From contig JAFZWE010000013.1 of assembly GCA_017617445.1 (NCBI GenBank), forward strand, positions 1 to 60,251: a DNA stretch of 60,251 nt, read 5' to 3'. Of this stretch, positions 8,075 through 15,397 are shown one piece after another. The stretch comes from Bacteroidales bacterium. GTDB lineage: Bacteria; Bacteroidota; Bacteroidia; Bacteroidales; WCHB1-69. Below the pieces are notes generated by a model, which made no database searches, was not told where the DNA came from, and worked only from the letters and a program-made list of their open reading frames with translations. The stretch's first letter is position 1. The number at the start of each line of letters is the position of its first letter. The position numbers were made by a program, and so were the translations under genes.

Positions 8075-8980
8075 ATGGCGAAAATCGGCAAATGGCGTCA
8101 GCTTTGGCAGCGGATCTGGCAGAACTGGAAAGTGAAGCACAGCCTGATTATCCGCAACGAGACCACAGGACACGACAGCATCCGGCTCCGCTTGAGCCCA
8201 CGGAACATCTTTGTGGGCGTGACGCTGAGCGTGGTGACGCTGATTGTCCTTACCGCCCTGCTGATAGCCTTTACGCCGTTGCGGTACTACATCCCCGGCT
8301 ACACCACACCCGATGAACATCGCAAGTACGAGGCCACTGAACGGAAAGTGGATTCACTGCAAAAATTAGTCGCGGAAAATGACCTTTTTGTACAGAATTT
8401 CTGTGCACTTCTCAATGAACAACTGAATGACTCCATCGGGTCGCAACCCGCAGTAGGGCTCGCCTCTGAAGACGGGCTTCCCGAAGCCGATGTAGAGCCG
8501 TCGGAAGCCGAGCTGGCACTGCGCGAAGAGGCCGGCGACCTTCTGCAAGCCGTCTCTTCACGACAATCTTCGGATGCAGTCACTGTCAACCAACGTGCCG
8601 ACATCCAGAACCTCTTCCTGCAACCGCCCACCTCCGGCACCATCATCACCGCCTACAACATCGCACAAAACCAATATGGCATTGACATTGCCAACCAGGC
8701 CGGCACACTCATCACCGCCGCCTGCGATGGCATCATCATCTATGCCGGATATGATGTCAATGATGGAAATGTCATCATCATCCAACACCATGACAACGTG
8801 CTCACCGCCTATAAAAACAACCAGACCCTCCTGAAAAACAAAGGAGCCAAAGTCTCCGTGGGAGAACCCATCGCCCGCATGGGCAACAGCGGGATCTCCG
8901 ACAAGGGAAGCCACCTGCATTTTGAATTATGGCACAACGGTTTCCCCCTTAACCCTATGGATTATATCATTTTAAAATAA
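8075..8980 (+). CDS. Membrane-anchored M23/LytM-fold protein, catalytic site degenerate
   Basis: A 301-residue protein. A basic N-terminal cytoplasmic part is followed by a membrane helix at about 45-67, a short helical region (80-120) that may be coiled coil, an acidic Ser/Ala/Glu linker (125-170), and a LytM-type beta domain (about 185-301). LytM peptidases cleave peptidoglycan cross-links using zinc held by His-x-Gly-x-Asp and the last His of His-Leu-His. Here the first motif is Gln200-Tyr-Gly-Ile-Asp204 (His replaced by Gln), and the Tyr-x-His motif is Tyr246-Lys-Asn248. Only Asp204, His280 and His282 remain, so hydrolysis is unlikely. Such proteins (EnvC-like) can instead activate amidases. 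It sits 6 bp before the next gene, likely one operon. Confidence 0.85.
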   Translation: MAKIGKWRQLWQRIWQNWKVKHSLIIRNETTGHDSIRLRLSPRNIFVGVTLSVVTLIVLTALLIAFTPLRYYIPGYTTPDEHRKYEATERKVDSLQKLVAENDLFVQNFCALLNEQLNDSIGSQPAVGLASEDGLPEADVEPSEAELALREEAGDLLQAVSSRQSSDAVTVNQRADIQNLFLQPPTSGTIITAYNIAQNQYGIDIANQAGTLITAACDGIIIYAGYDVNDGNVIIIQHHDNVLTAYKNNQTLLKNKGAKVSVGEPIARMGNSGISDKGSHLHFELWHNGFPLNPMDYIILK

Positions 8981-8986
8981 CACCAA

Positions 8987-9676
8987 ATGGAAACTGACTT
9001 TTCTGACATCTGTCAGCTACTCGTCCAAAAGGGCGACTTGAAACAGCAAATCTATACCAACACGCTGGAAACCATGACACTTTTCAAAGAATGTGCCAAG
9101 GAATTTGAGGATTATTATGAAGACCACTTCGCCGAAGAGCATCCCCGCGTGACCGTGGACTACACGGACAAAAACCAGCATGAGTTCAAACTCAAATTTG
9201 CCGGCGATGTGCTCATCTTCCTGATGCACTCCAACATTTTTGAGTTTCCCCGCGACCACGAAGTGATGAAAACCCCATACATCCGTGAAGATAAAACCCG
9301 CTCCTATTGCGGCATGATTCAAATCTTCAACTTCCTCTCCGACTCCTTCCGCTACAACCGCATCAACGACTCCGGATACATGATTGGCCGCATTTTCATC
9401 AATAAGGACAAGCATTTCTATGTGGAAGGAAAACACGAACTTTCGCAAGTGCTCAACAATTTCAATGACAAAGAACTTGACAAAAACTCCATTTCCGAAA
9501 TCCTCCAATCAGCCATCCAATACACTATCAATTTTGACCTTTTGGTACCGGAATATTCCCATTTGATGGAAATATCCGTCAATGATATGATTGAAATTGA
9601 AGACCAGAACATGATTTTGAAAACAGGTAAACGACTGGGTTTCAATTTTCAACCCGATAAAACAGAAGATAAATAA
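8987..9676 (+). CDS. Conserved Bacteroidota hypothetical protein
   Basis: A 229-residue soluble, acidic protein without signal peptide. I do not recognise a named domain. The N-terminal third is helical and acidic, followed by a beta-rich middle with Phe-Ala-Gly-Asp-Val-Leu-Ile-Phe-Leu-Met-His and a Gly-Arg-Ile-Phe-Ile-Asn-Lys segment, then a final helical/Asp-Met-Ile-Glu-Ile stretch. It starts 6 bp after the LytM-like gene and is followed, beyond 60 bp, by tRNA-Glu, so it is the last gene of that unit. Its pairing with the LytM-like protein suggests an envelope-linked role, but that is guilt by association. Confidence 0.6.
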   Translation: METDFSDICQLLVQKGDLKQQIYTNTLETMTLFKECAKEFEDYYEDHFAEEHPRVTVDYTDKNQHEFKLKFAGDVLIFLMHSNIFEFPRDHEVMKTPYIREDKTRSYCGMIQIFNFLSDSFRYNRINDSGYMIGRIFINKDKHFYVEGKHELSQVLNNFNDKELDKNSISEILQSAIQYTINFDLLVPEYSHLMEISVNDMIEIEDQNMILKTGKRLGFNFQPDKTEDK

Positions 9677-9715
9677 TTATTTTTTAAACTCTGTTGTTTG
9701 TTTCAAAATAAATCG

Positions 9716-9723
9716 TATTTTTG
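9716..9723 (+). promoter_or_regulatory. Promoter of tRNA-Glu(UUC)
   Basis: TATTTTTG with TTG at 9694-9696, spacing 19 bp, a textbook Bacteroidota promoter. The tRNA begins 20 bp downstream. Confidence 0.7.
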
Positions 9724-9743
9724 CAGCCGCAAATAACACGAAC

Positions 9744-9818
9744 GCTGGATTCGTCTAGTTGGCCCAGGACGTCAGGTTTTCATCCTGAAAATCGGGGGTT
9801 CGAATCCCCCATCCAGTA
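9744..9818 (+). tRNA. tRNA-Glu (anticodon UUC)
   Basis: A complete cloverleaf: acceptor GCTGGAT pairs with ATCCAGT, the anticodon stem TCAGG/CCTGA carries loop TTTTCAT with anticodon TTC, and the T arm GGGGG-TTCGAAT-CCCCC is perfect. The first acceptor pair is a G-U wobble. CCA is not encoded. A promoter lies upstream and a terminator immediately downstream, so it is a single-gene unit. Confidence 0.95.
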
Positions 9819-9819
9819 C

Positions 9820-9848
9820 AAGGTTTCCTCTCAAGGGAAACCTTTTTT
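9820..9848 (+). terminator. Intrinsic terminator after tRNA-Glu
   Basis: A 9 bp stem AAGGTTTCC/GGAAACCTT with a 7-nt loop is followed directly by a T-run. The leftward CNNM gene ends at 9854, so the structure may also serve that gene in the other direction. Confidence 0.85.
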
Positions 9849-9853
9849 ATTCC

Positions 9854-10900
9854 CTATTCCGATTTCTGCTGGCGATTTTTCCATCGCTCTTTCGCATACG
9901 CCTGCATGTCGGGAGCAATGTCACTTTCGTCAATAATCTCAGAACCCAACAGTGTTTCAATGACATCCTCCATGGACAGAATTCCCTGAAAACAGCCGTA
10001 TTCGTCAATGATACAGCAGATTTGGGCATTCTTGGACAGAAGCTTGTCCCAGATTTCTCCCAACGGGGTGTCTTCGTTAAAACAGTCGATATCACGGCGG
10101 ATGCTGCCGAGCGTGCGGTCGAACTTGTCTTCTGCCAACAACTGCAGGGCGTCCATTCTCAAGATATAGCCGGTGATGTATTCGTCGCTGTCGGCAAAAA
10201 CCGGAATACGGCTGTGGTGCCGGAAATCCTTATGGCGGTAGAACTCGCTTACCGTCATGGATTCCGGCGCGATGGCTGCCACCACGCGAGGGGTCATGGC
10301 TTCCGATGCCGGAATATCATCCATCTTGATCAGATTCTGGATGACCGTGTTCTCGTCCTCATCCAGCACCTCCTCCTCTTCCGCCACATTGGCCATGGCG
10401 CTCACCTCCTCGCGGGAAACCACTGCCTCTGCGTTTTTGGGAGAAATCAGCTTTGAAATCCATTCAAAAACAATCACCACAGGAAACAGAACCACCACCA
10501 AAAGACTGATGCAGCGGGTGGCAAATCCCATCAGGTGTTTCCATTGCGTGGTGCCGATGGTCTTGGGAATGATCTCTGAAAAAATCAGAATAAGGATGGT
10601 CGCCACAACACTGACCAAGCCGAACCACTCACTTCCAAAATACAAGGTGGCCTGTCTTCCAACCCCCGCCGCACCAATGGTATTGGCGATGGTATTCAGC
10701 GACAAAATGGCTGCAATCGGTCGCCCGGACTCCTGCTTGTACTTCTTGAATTTCACCGCCGGACGGTATCCTTCCTCCTCTCGCATCGTGATGTACGACA
10801 ACGGTGTGGACATCAGCGTAGCCTCCAGAATGGAGCATAGGAAAGACACGGACATGGCGCCGAAAAGGAAAACCAACAACAATATAAAATCTACATTCAT
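9854..10900 (-). CDS. CNNM/DUF21 and tandem CBS-domain membrane protein (CorC/hemolysin-C-like)
   Basis: I place the start at 10900 (Met-Asn-Val-Asp-Phe) because TAGGAAAA directly precedes it; an upstream ATG at 10924 would add eight residues. The 348-residue protein has an N-terminal CNNM domain with hydrophobic segments at about 4-25, 62-80, 88-110 and 125-150. These include the Ser-Glu-Ile-Ile-Pro-Lys-Thr-Ile-Gly motif typical of this family. A CBS pair follows (about 195-320, with Met-Thr-Pro-Arg at the start and Ile-Asp-Glu-Tyr-Gly in the second). Relatives are linked to divalent cation (Mg/Co) efflux and were once called hemolysins. The extra C-terminal CorC transporter-associated domain is absent. 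It lies 28 bp downstream of mutL on the same strand. Confidence 0.85.
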   Translation of the reverse strand: MNVDFILLLVFLFGAMSVSFLCSILEATLMSTPLSYITMREEEGYRPAVKFKKYKQESGRPIAAILSLNTIANTIGAAGVGRQATLYFGSEWFGLVSVVATILILIFSEIIPKTIGTTQWKHLMGFATRCISLLVVVLFPVVIVFEWISKLISPKNAEAVVSREEVSAMANVAEEEEVLDEDENTVIQNLIKMDDIPASEAMTPRVVAAIAPESMTVSEFYRHKDFRHHSRIPVFADSDEYITGYILRMDALQLLAEDKFDRTLGSIRRDIDCFNEDTPLGEIWDKLLSKNAQICCIIDEYGCFQGILSMEDVIETLLGSEIIDESDIAPDMQAYAKERWKNRQQKSE

Positions 10901-10928
10901 TTTTCCTATATAAATAATAATCAAATTG

Positions 10929-12776
10929 TTATGATAGGATTTTTGTCAAAGCATCCTCCTCAAGCACCTCATAAATCTTCTTTCCCGAGGGGCTGATGGT
11001 AGGCATGAGACAGGCGAAAAGCTGTCGCAGGAAGAACTCTGCCTCCTCCGGGGTGGACGGCACCTTCTTTCGCGAACGTTTCTGCCGCGCCATACTCATT
11101 GCAATACTCTTCTCCCGCTCCATGCGGTGGTTTAGCATCTGGCTCTGGTAATCGTCCAGCAGACACTCCACCAAGGTTTGCACATCCCCCATATCCTCTT
11201 CATTGGGAGTGCCGTTGACCGCGAAATTTCCCCCAGAAATCGGCTCGATGTCATATCCCAATTTATGCATGTCTTCACGGATTTCCTGCAGCAGTTCAGC
11301 CCGGGCCGGCGTCAGCGTGATGGTTTCCGGGAACAACGACTGCTGTACCACCACCGGCTTTTCCCGCAAGGCTTCCATATACGACTGGTAAATGATTCTT
11401 TCATAAGCTCTCGCAATATGAATGAGATGCGGTTTTTCCTGTATTTTTACCAACATATATTTCTGATAAAGAATTAGATAAGATCCTTCTTTGACCAGAA
11501 TCTCATCCTCATTTTGAAAATCAATGCTGGTTTGTTCCGGCTCCGATGGCACCGTCTGCACCTGGGTTTCATGAATATCCCGCAAAAAGTTATCCCAATC
11601 AGGGGCGGCCGTTTGCGGGCGGTTTCCCATCAACACACGCCCCCCTCCCCCATTGGAGCTCTGTGTTCTACGGAAAGGATTATACGTTTTGTCAATCTCA
11701 ATCGTGGGCACCTTCAGCTCCGCCTTCTCCGGAACGCTATTGAGGTCCAGCTCCGTATTGTAATCAAAATCCAACTGTGGAATCAAAGAAAACTCTCCGA
11801 TGGCCTTCCGCACCGAAGCATTCAAAAAACCGAATGCCATCCTTTCATCCTGCAACTTCACATCAATCTTGGTCGGACTGATATTGACATCAATGGTGGC
11901 AGGATCCACTTCAATGGAGATGAAATAGACTGGATGGTGCCCCTCAGGCAACACCTGTGAATACGCCGACTCCACCGCAAAATTCAATCCTCTGTGCTTT
12001 ACAAACCTATGATTTACAAACAGGTATTGTTCCGGTGATTTTTTCTTGGAGCACTCCGGCTTCCCGATAAAACCAGAAATTTTAATGTAGTTGCTCTCCT
12101 GCTGCAATGGATAAAGCTTGTCGTTGAAATGCTTGCCAAACAGTTCCACAATGCGCAGTTTGGGATTGTTGGACTTCAACTGGTACACCATATTCCCGTT
12201 ATGATATAGAGTGAAAGCCACCTCGGGATGAATCAATGCCACCCGTTTGAACTCCTCTTCAATACAGCCGAATTCCGTGGCATCGGATTTGAGGAAGTTC
12301 CGGCGGGCCGGCACATTGAAAAAAAGATTTTTCACAGAAATGCTGGTGCCGTCGGCAGTGGTGGTCAAAGTGTGCTCCTTGATTTCAGACCCTTCTATCT
12401 GGACAAGCGTGCCGGTTTCGTCCTCGGCGCGCTTGGTTTTCAACTCCACATGTGCGATAGCGGCCACAGAAGCGAGAGCTTCCCCCCGAAAACCTTTGGT
12501 ACGGATGGAAAAAAGATCCTCTGCCGAAGAGATTTTGGAGGTGGCGTGCCGCTCAAAACAGAGTCGGGCATCGTTGAAACTCATCCCTTTACCATCGTCA
12601 ATCACCTGAATCAACGTGCGTCCCGCATCCTTCACCACTAGTTGGATATGCGATGCACCAGCATCTATAGCATTCTCCAACAGCTCTTTAACCGCAGAAG
12701 CAGGACGTTGTACCACCTCCCCCGCTGCGATTTGGTTGGCCACCCGATCGGGCAGCAAATGAATAATATCGTCCAT
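10929..12776 (-). CDS. mutL: DNA mismatch repair protein MutL
   Basis: Begins Met-Asp-Asp-Ile-Ile-His-Leu-Leu-Pro at 12776, the normal MutL N-terminus. A much longer in-frame extension to 13121 is rejected because it overlaps the divergent lpxH and the promoter. The protein has 615 residues. The N-terminal GHKL ATPase is complete (Ile-Ala-Ala-Gly-Glu-Val; Glu-Asn-Ala-x-Asp-Ala-Gly; Asp-Asp-Gly-x-Gly-Met; Thr-Lys-Gly-Phe-Arg-Gly-Glu-Ala-Leu). The C-terminal dimerisation part is present, but the endonuclease motif region that normally reads Asp-Gln-His-Ala-x-x-Glu is here His-Ile-Ala-Arg-Ala-Tyr-Glu, so metal-dependent nicking is doubtful. MutL couples MutS mismatch recognition to strand removal. 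mutL and lpxH are divergent from a shared 120 bp region. Confidence 0.93.
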   Translation of the reverse strand: MDDIIHLLPDRVANQIAAGEVVQRPASAVKELLENAIDAGASHIQLVVKDAGRTLIQVIDDGKGMSFNDARLCFERHATSKISSAEDLFSIRTKGFRGEALASVAAIAHVELKTKRAEDETGTLVQIEGSEIKEHTLTTTADGTSISVKNLFFNVPARRNFLKSDATEFGCIEEEFKRVALIHPEVAFTLYHNGNMVYQLKSNNPKLRIVELFGKHFNDKLYPLQQESNYIKISGFIGKPECSKKKSPEQYLFVNHRFVKHRGLNFAVESAYSQVLPEGHHPVYFISIEVDPATIDVNISPTKIDVKLQDERMAFGFLNASVRKAIGEFSLIPQLDFDYNTELDLNSVPEKAELKVPTIEIDKTYNPFRRTQSSNGGGGRVLMGNRPQTAAPDWDNFLRDIHETQVQTVPSEPEQTSIDFQNEDEILVKEGSYLILYQKYMLVKIQEKPHLIHIARAYERIIYQSYMEALREKPVVVQQSLFPETITLTPARAELLQEIREDMHKLGYDIEPISGGNFAVNGTPNEEDMGDVQTLVECLLDDYQSQMLNHRMEREKSIAMSMARQKRSRKKVPSTPEEAEFFLRQLFACLMPTISPSGKKIYEVLEEDALTKILS

Positions 12777-12800
12777 CTGAGAGTCTTTTGTTAAAGGCTG

Positions 12801-12808
12801 CAAAAATA
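12801..12808 (-). promoter_or_regulatory. Promoter -7 element for mutL
   Basis: On the minus strand this reads TATTTTTG, 25 bp upstream of the mutL start. The -33 region is not obvious. Confidence 0.5.
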
Positions 12809-12866
12809 CTAATTTATTTGCAGTCAGAAGTTGCCTTACAAAATTTGTTTGTCTCCAATATTTTGC

Positions 12867-12874
12867 TACTTTTG
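12867..12874 (+). promoter_or_regulatory. Promoter of lpxH
   Basis: TACTTTTG with TTG at 12845-12847, spacing 19 bp. It lies 23 bp before the lpxH start and supports the shorter start at 12897 over the upstream alternative at 12831. Confidence 0.65.
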
Positions 12875-12896
12875 CACGCCGAAACAGAAACCGCCC

Positions 12897-13670
12897 ATGC
12901 CAGCATTTTTTGAACACCCCATCTCTATCCAAGGCAATGTTTTTTTCGCCTCCGATTTTCACTTCGGGGTGCCCGATGAAGAGCGCAGCCAACAGCGCGA
13001 AAACGCTATTGTGCAGTGGCTTGACCAAATCCAAAACAGCGCACAACATCTTTTCCTCCTCGGCGACATTTTTGATTTCTGGTTTGAATACAGAGACGTA
13101 ATCCCCAAAGGTTTCTGCCATTTTTTTGCAAAGTTAAGAGAGTTTCGGCAAAAGGGAATCCAAATCTACTACTTTACCGGAAACCACGACATGTGGGTGA
13201 AAGATTATTTTTCCAAATATTTGGGAATAAAGATTTTCCGAAGCCAACAGGCGTTCATTATCAACGGGAAAAGGTGTGTGATTGGGCATGGAGACGGGTT
13301 GGATCCCACCGACAAGGGGTATCTGCTGATTAAAAAGATTTTCGCTTCCCGAATAAACATAGCACTGTACGGAGCACTTCCGCCCCGCTGGGCTTTCGCA
13401 CTCGCCCGTGCATGCTCCCGCAAAAGCCGCAACAGCAATTCCGAGAAAAAACTCCCTGAAATCGGAAACCAGAAAATCATAGAATACATTTCCGCCTTTC
13501 TCCATAAAGAACAGGCAGATTGCTTCATATACGGGCACACCCACCTGCCAACGGAAGTAGAGGTAGCAACCGGAACCATTTATTACAACACAGGCGACTG
13601 GCTCACGCACCAATCCTACCTCTCCTGGACAGAGGAGGGAATCAAGCTTTTCTGCCCATCCTCCCACTAA
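12897..13670 (+). CDS. lpxH: UDP-2,3-diacylglucosamine diphosphatase (LpxH-type)
   Basis: A 257-residue calcineurin-like phosphoesterase that hydrolyses UDP-2,3-diacylglucosamine to lipid X and UMP in lipid A synthesis, at the inner face of the cytoplasmic membrane. Metal-binding motifs are in order: Asp20-x-His22, Gly-Asp57-Ile-Phe-Asp, Gly-Asn96-His97-Asp, Gly-His-Gly-Asp-Gly, and Gly-His-Thr-His near residue 219. The start at 12897 fits the promoter and the N-terminus. The 3-prime end faces the metallo-beta-lactamase gene, 35 bp apart. Some Bacteroidota relatives are annotated only as metallophosphatases, but LpxH is the best assignment. Confidence 0.85.
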   Translation: MPAFFEHPISIQGNVFFASDFHFGVPDEERSQQRENAIVQWLDQIQNSAQHLFLLGDIFDFWFEYRDVIPKGFCHFFAKLREFRQKGIQIYYFTGNHDMWVKDYFSKYLGIKIFRSQQAFIINGKRCVIGHGDGLDPTDKGYLLIKKIFASRINIALYGALPPRWAFALARACSRKSRNSNSEKKLPEIGNQKIIEYISAFLHKEQADCFIYGHTHLPTEVEVATGTIYYNTGDWLTHQSYLSWTEEGIKLFCPSSH

Positions 13671-13705
13671 AAAATCAATGGGGAGAAATTTCCTCAGAAA
13701 CCCTT

Positions 13706-15106
13706 TTAAATTTCAATAGACTCGCGGAAATCCGGCACCTGGATGTTCTGGAAACCAGCATCTTTCAAATGCTGGGCATAGTATTGCCGCGTGGGATCCT
13801 CTCCATGGACTATGAAAATAATTTTCACCTTCTTCTTGTTTTGACAAGAGAGATAATGGATTAGTTCCTTGTAATCGCCGTGCCCTGAAAAGGCCTCAAT
13901 GGAGGCCAATTTCGCCTTGACTTTGTACTTCGTCCCAAAAATTGAGACCTCCTTATCGCCGCGCATGATTTTGGCTCCCAAGGTAGTCGGAGCGCAATAG
14001 CCGACCGAGAGAATGGTTGTTCTCGGATTCTCAATGTTATTGGCTAAATGATGCTTTACGCGCCCGGCTTCCATCATTCCCGAAGCTGAGATGATGACAC
14101 ACGGACGGTTGTAGGTGTTCAGCTTTTTGGAGTCGGAAATGCTGCGGATATAGTGCAGATTCTGGAAGCCAAACGGATCCGGATCTGTCTTGATGTACTC
14201 CTGCATATCTTCATTAAAACTGTCGCTGTGCAACCGGAAGATATCCGTGGCGGCCACCGCTAACGGACTGTCCACAAAAATCTCCACATCAGGGAGATTG
14301 TTCTCATTCTTAAGTCTTTGCAGGGCATAGACAATCTCCTGGGTTCTGCCGATGGCGAAAGAGGGAATGATCAACTTTCCTTTTCGTTGGGCACAGGCGT
14401 CCTTGATTACCAGCATCAGGTCGTGTTCAGCCTCGGGAAGGCTGGTGTGCAGGCGGTCGCCGTAAGTGGATTCCGTGATGATATAGTCGGCCTGGGGGAA
14501 TTTTTCCGGATCCGGGAGGATCGTTTTGTTGTATCTGCCGATATCCCCGGTATAGCAGAGGGTTTTCTTTTTCCTTTTTTCCCTGAAGGTAATGTAGATG
14601 GCGGAACTTCCCAACATGTGGCCGGTATTGCAAAAGCAGATATGGAAATCCGAAGAGAGGGCGTAATCCAGTCCGTAGGGGATGGTGATGAAATGTCGCA
14701 TACAGGTGACAGCATCTTTCATGGTATAGAGCGGTTCCACGGGCGGCAATTTCTGTTTTTCGCGTTTTTTGTTAAACTGCACAGTATCTGCTTCTTGTAT
14801 ACGTCCCGAATCGGGGAGCATAATGGCGCAGAGGTCGCGCGTGGCCGGAGTGCAGAACACTCTCCCATTGAACCCCCGTTTCACGATATATGGAATCAAT
14901 CCAGAGTGGTCAATGTGCGCATGAGAGAGCAGGATATAGTCAATTTCCTTCGGATCGAAACCGAGATCGCGGTTCATGTGGTCGGTTTCCAACCCTTTGC
15001 CTTGATACATTCCACAATCCAACAATATTTTAACGCCTTTAATTGTTGTCAAAAGGAATTTGCTTCCTGTCACCTCGGTGGTTGCACCCAAAAAATCTAT
15101 TCTCAT
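13706..15106 (-). CDS. Beta-CASP metallo-beta-lactamase RNA-processing enzyme
   Basis: A 466-residue protein of the metallo-beta-lactamase fold with a beta-CASP insertion, the family of RNA 3-prime processing factors CPSF-73/YsH1-like and bacterial homologues. It shows Ser-His62-Ala-His64-Ile-Asp66-His67 for the two metals, a later His in Gly-His-Met-Leu-Gly-Ser, an Ile-Thr-Glu-Ser-Thr-Tyr-Gly-Asp segment typical of the insertion, and Gly-His-Gly-Asp near the C-terminus as the final beta-CASP motif. No KH or signal domain is visible, so it is cytoplasmic. Likely role: endo/exonucleolytic RNA maturation; substrates are unknown. It has its own promoter at 15131 and converges with lpxH. Confidence 0.85.
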   Translation of the reverse strand: MRIDFLGATTEVTGSKFLLTTIKGVKILLDCGMYQGKGLETDHMNRDLGFDPKEIDYILLSHAHIDHSGLIPYIVKRGFNGRVFCTPATRDLCAIMLPDSGRIQEADTVQFNKKREKQKLPPVEPLYTMKDAVTCMRHFITIPYGLDYALSSDFHICFCNTGHMLGSSAIYITFREKRKKKTLCYTGDIGRYNKTILPDPEKFPQADYIITESTYGDRLHTSLPEAEHDLMLVIKDACAQRKGKLIIPSFAIGRTQEIVYALQRLKNENNLPDVEIFVDSPLAVAATDIFRLHSDSFNEDMQEYIKTDPDPFGFQNLHYIRSISDSKKLNTYNRPCVIISASGMMEAGRVKHHLANNIENPRTTILSVGYCAPTTLGAKIMRGDKEVSIFGTKYKVKAKLASIEAFSGHGDYKELIHYLSCQNKKKVKIIFIVHGEDPTRQYYAQHLKDAGFQNIQVPDFRESIEI

Positions 15107-15130
15107 AATGATTTGTCTTTAAAACGGGTG

Positions 15131-15138
15131 CAAAGGTA
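15131..15138 (-). promoter_or_regulatory. Promoter -7 element for the beta-CASP gene
   Basis: Minus strand TACCTTTG, 25 bp upstream of the start codon at 15106. Confidence 0.5.
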
Positions 15139-15170
15139 CACTTTTTTTAAAATAGGATACGAAGGGAGAA

Positions 15171-15204
15171 AAGAAAAAGCGGGCGGTTGAAAACAACCGT
15201 CCGC
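15171..15204 (-). terminator. Intrinsic terminator after tRNA-Arg
   Basis: On the minus strand an 11 bp stem GCGGACGGTTG/CAACCGCCCGC (one G-U pair) with a TTTT loop is followed by TTTTTCTTTT. It lies just 3 nt past the tRNA 3-prime end. Confidence 0.85.
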
Positions 15205-15207
15205 ATG

Positions 15208-15281
15208 TACCCCCGGCGGGATTCAAACCCACGATCTTCAGAACCGGAATCTGACATTCTATTCAGCTGAACTACGGGGGC
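15208..15281 (-). tRNA. tRNA-Arg (anticodon CCG)
   Basis: Read on the minus strand: acceptor GCCCCCG/CGGGGGT with a G-U first pair, D arm beginning GTTC, anticodon stem TCAGA/TCTGA with loop TTCCGGT giving anticodon CCG, T arm GTGGG-TTTGAAT-CCCGC. CCA is not encoded. It decodes CGG. Confidence 0.93.
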
Positions 15282-15303
15282 AAACCGCTTTTCAAAGCGG
15301 GTG

Positions 15304-15311
15304 CAAAAATA
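15304..15311 (-). promoter_or_regulatory. Promoter -7 element for tRNA-Arg
   Basis: Minus strand TATTTTTG, 22 bp upstream of the tRNA 5-prime end. Confidence 0.55.
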
Positions 15312-15363
15312 CTAATTTTTTATAATATGGTGTCCCACCCTCTCCAGATATTTCAAAATTCAT

Positions 15364-15371
15364 TATTTTTG
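15364..15371 (+). promoter_or_regulatory. Promoter -7 element for the rlmD operon
   Basis: TATTTTTG lies 26 bp before the rlmD start, which is preceded by an AGGAG ribosome-binding sequence at 15383-15387. Confidence 0.55.
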
Positions 15372-15397
15372 CAAGTTTTTTCAGGAGCGCATATTGA

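Noticed and set aside
12777-13121. N-terminal extension of MutL to about 730 residues
   Set aside because: It would overlap the divergent lpxH and its promoter; MutL normally starts at the chosen site.
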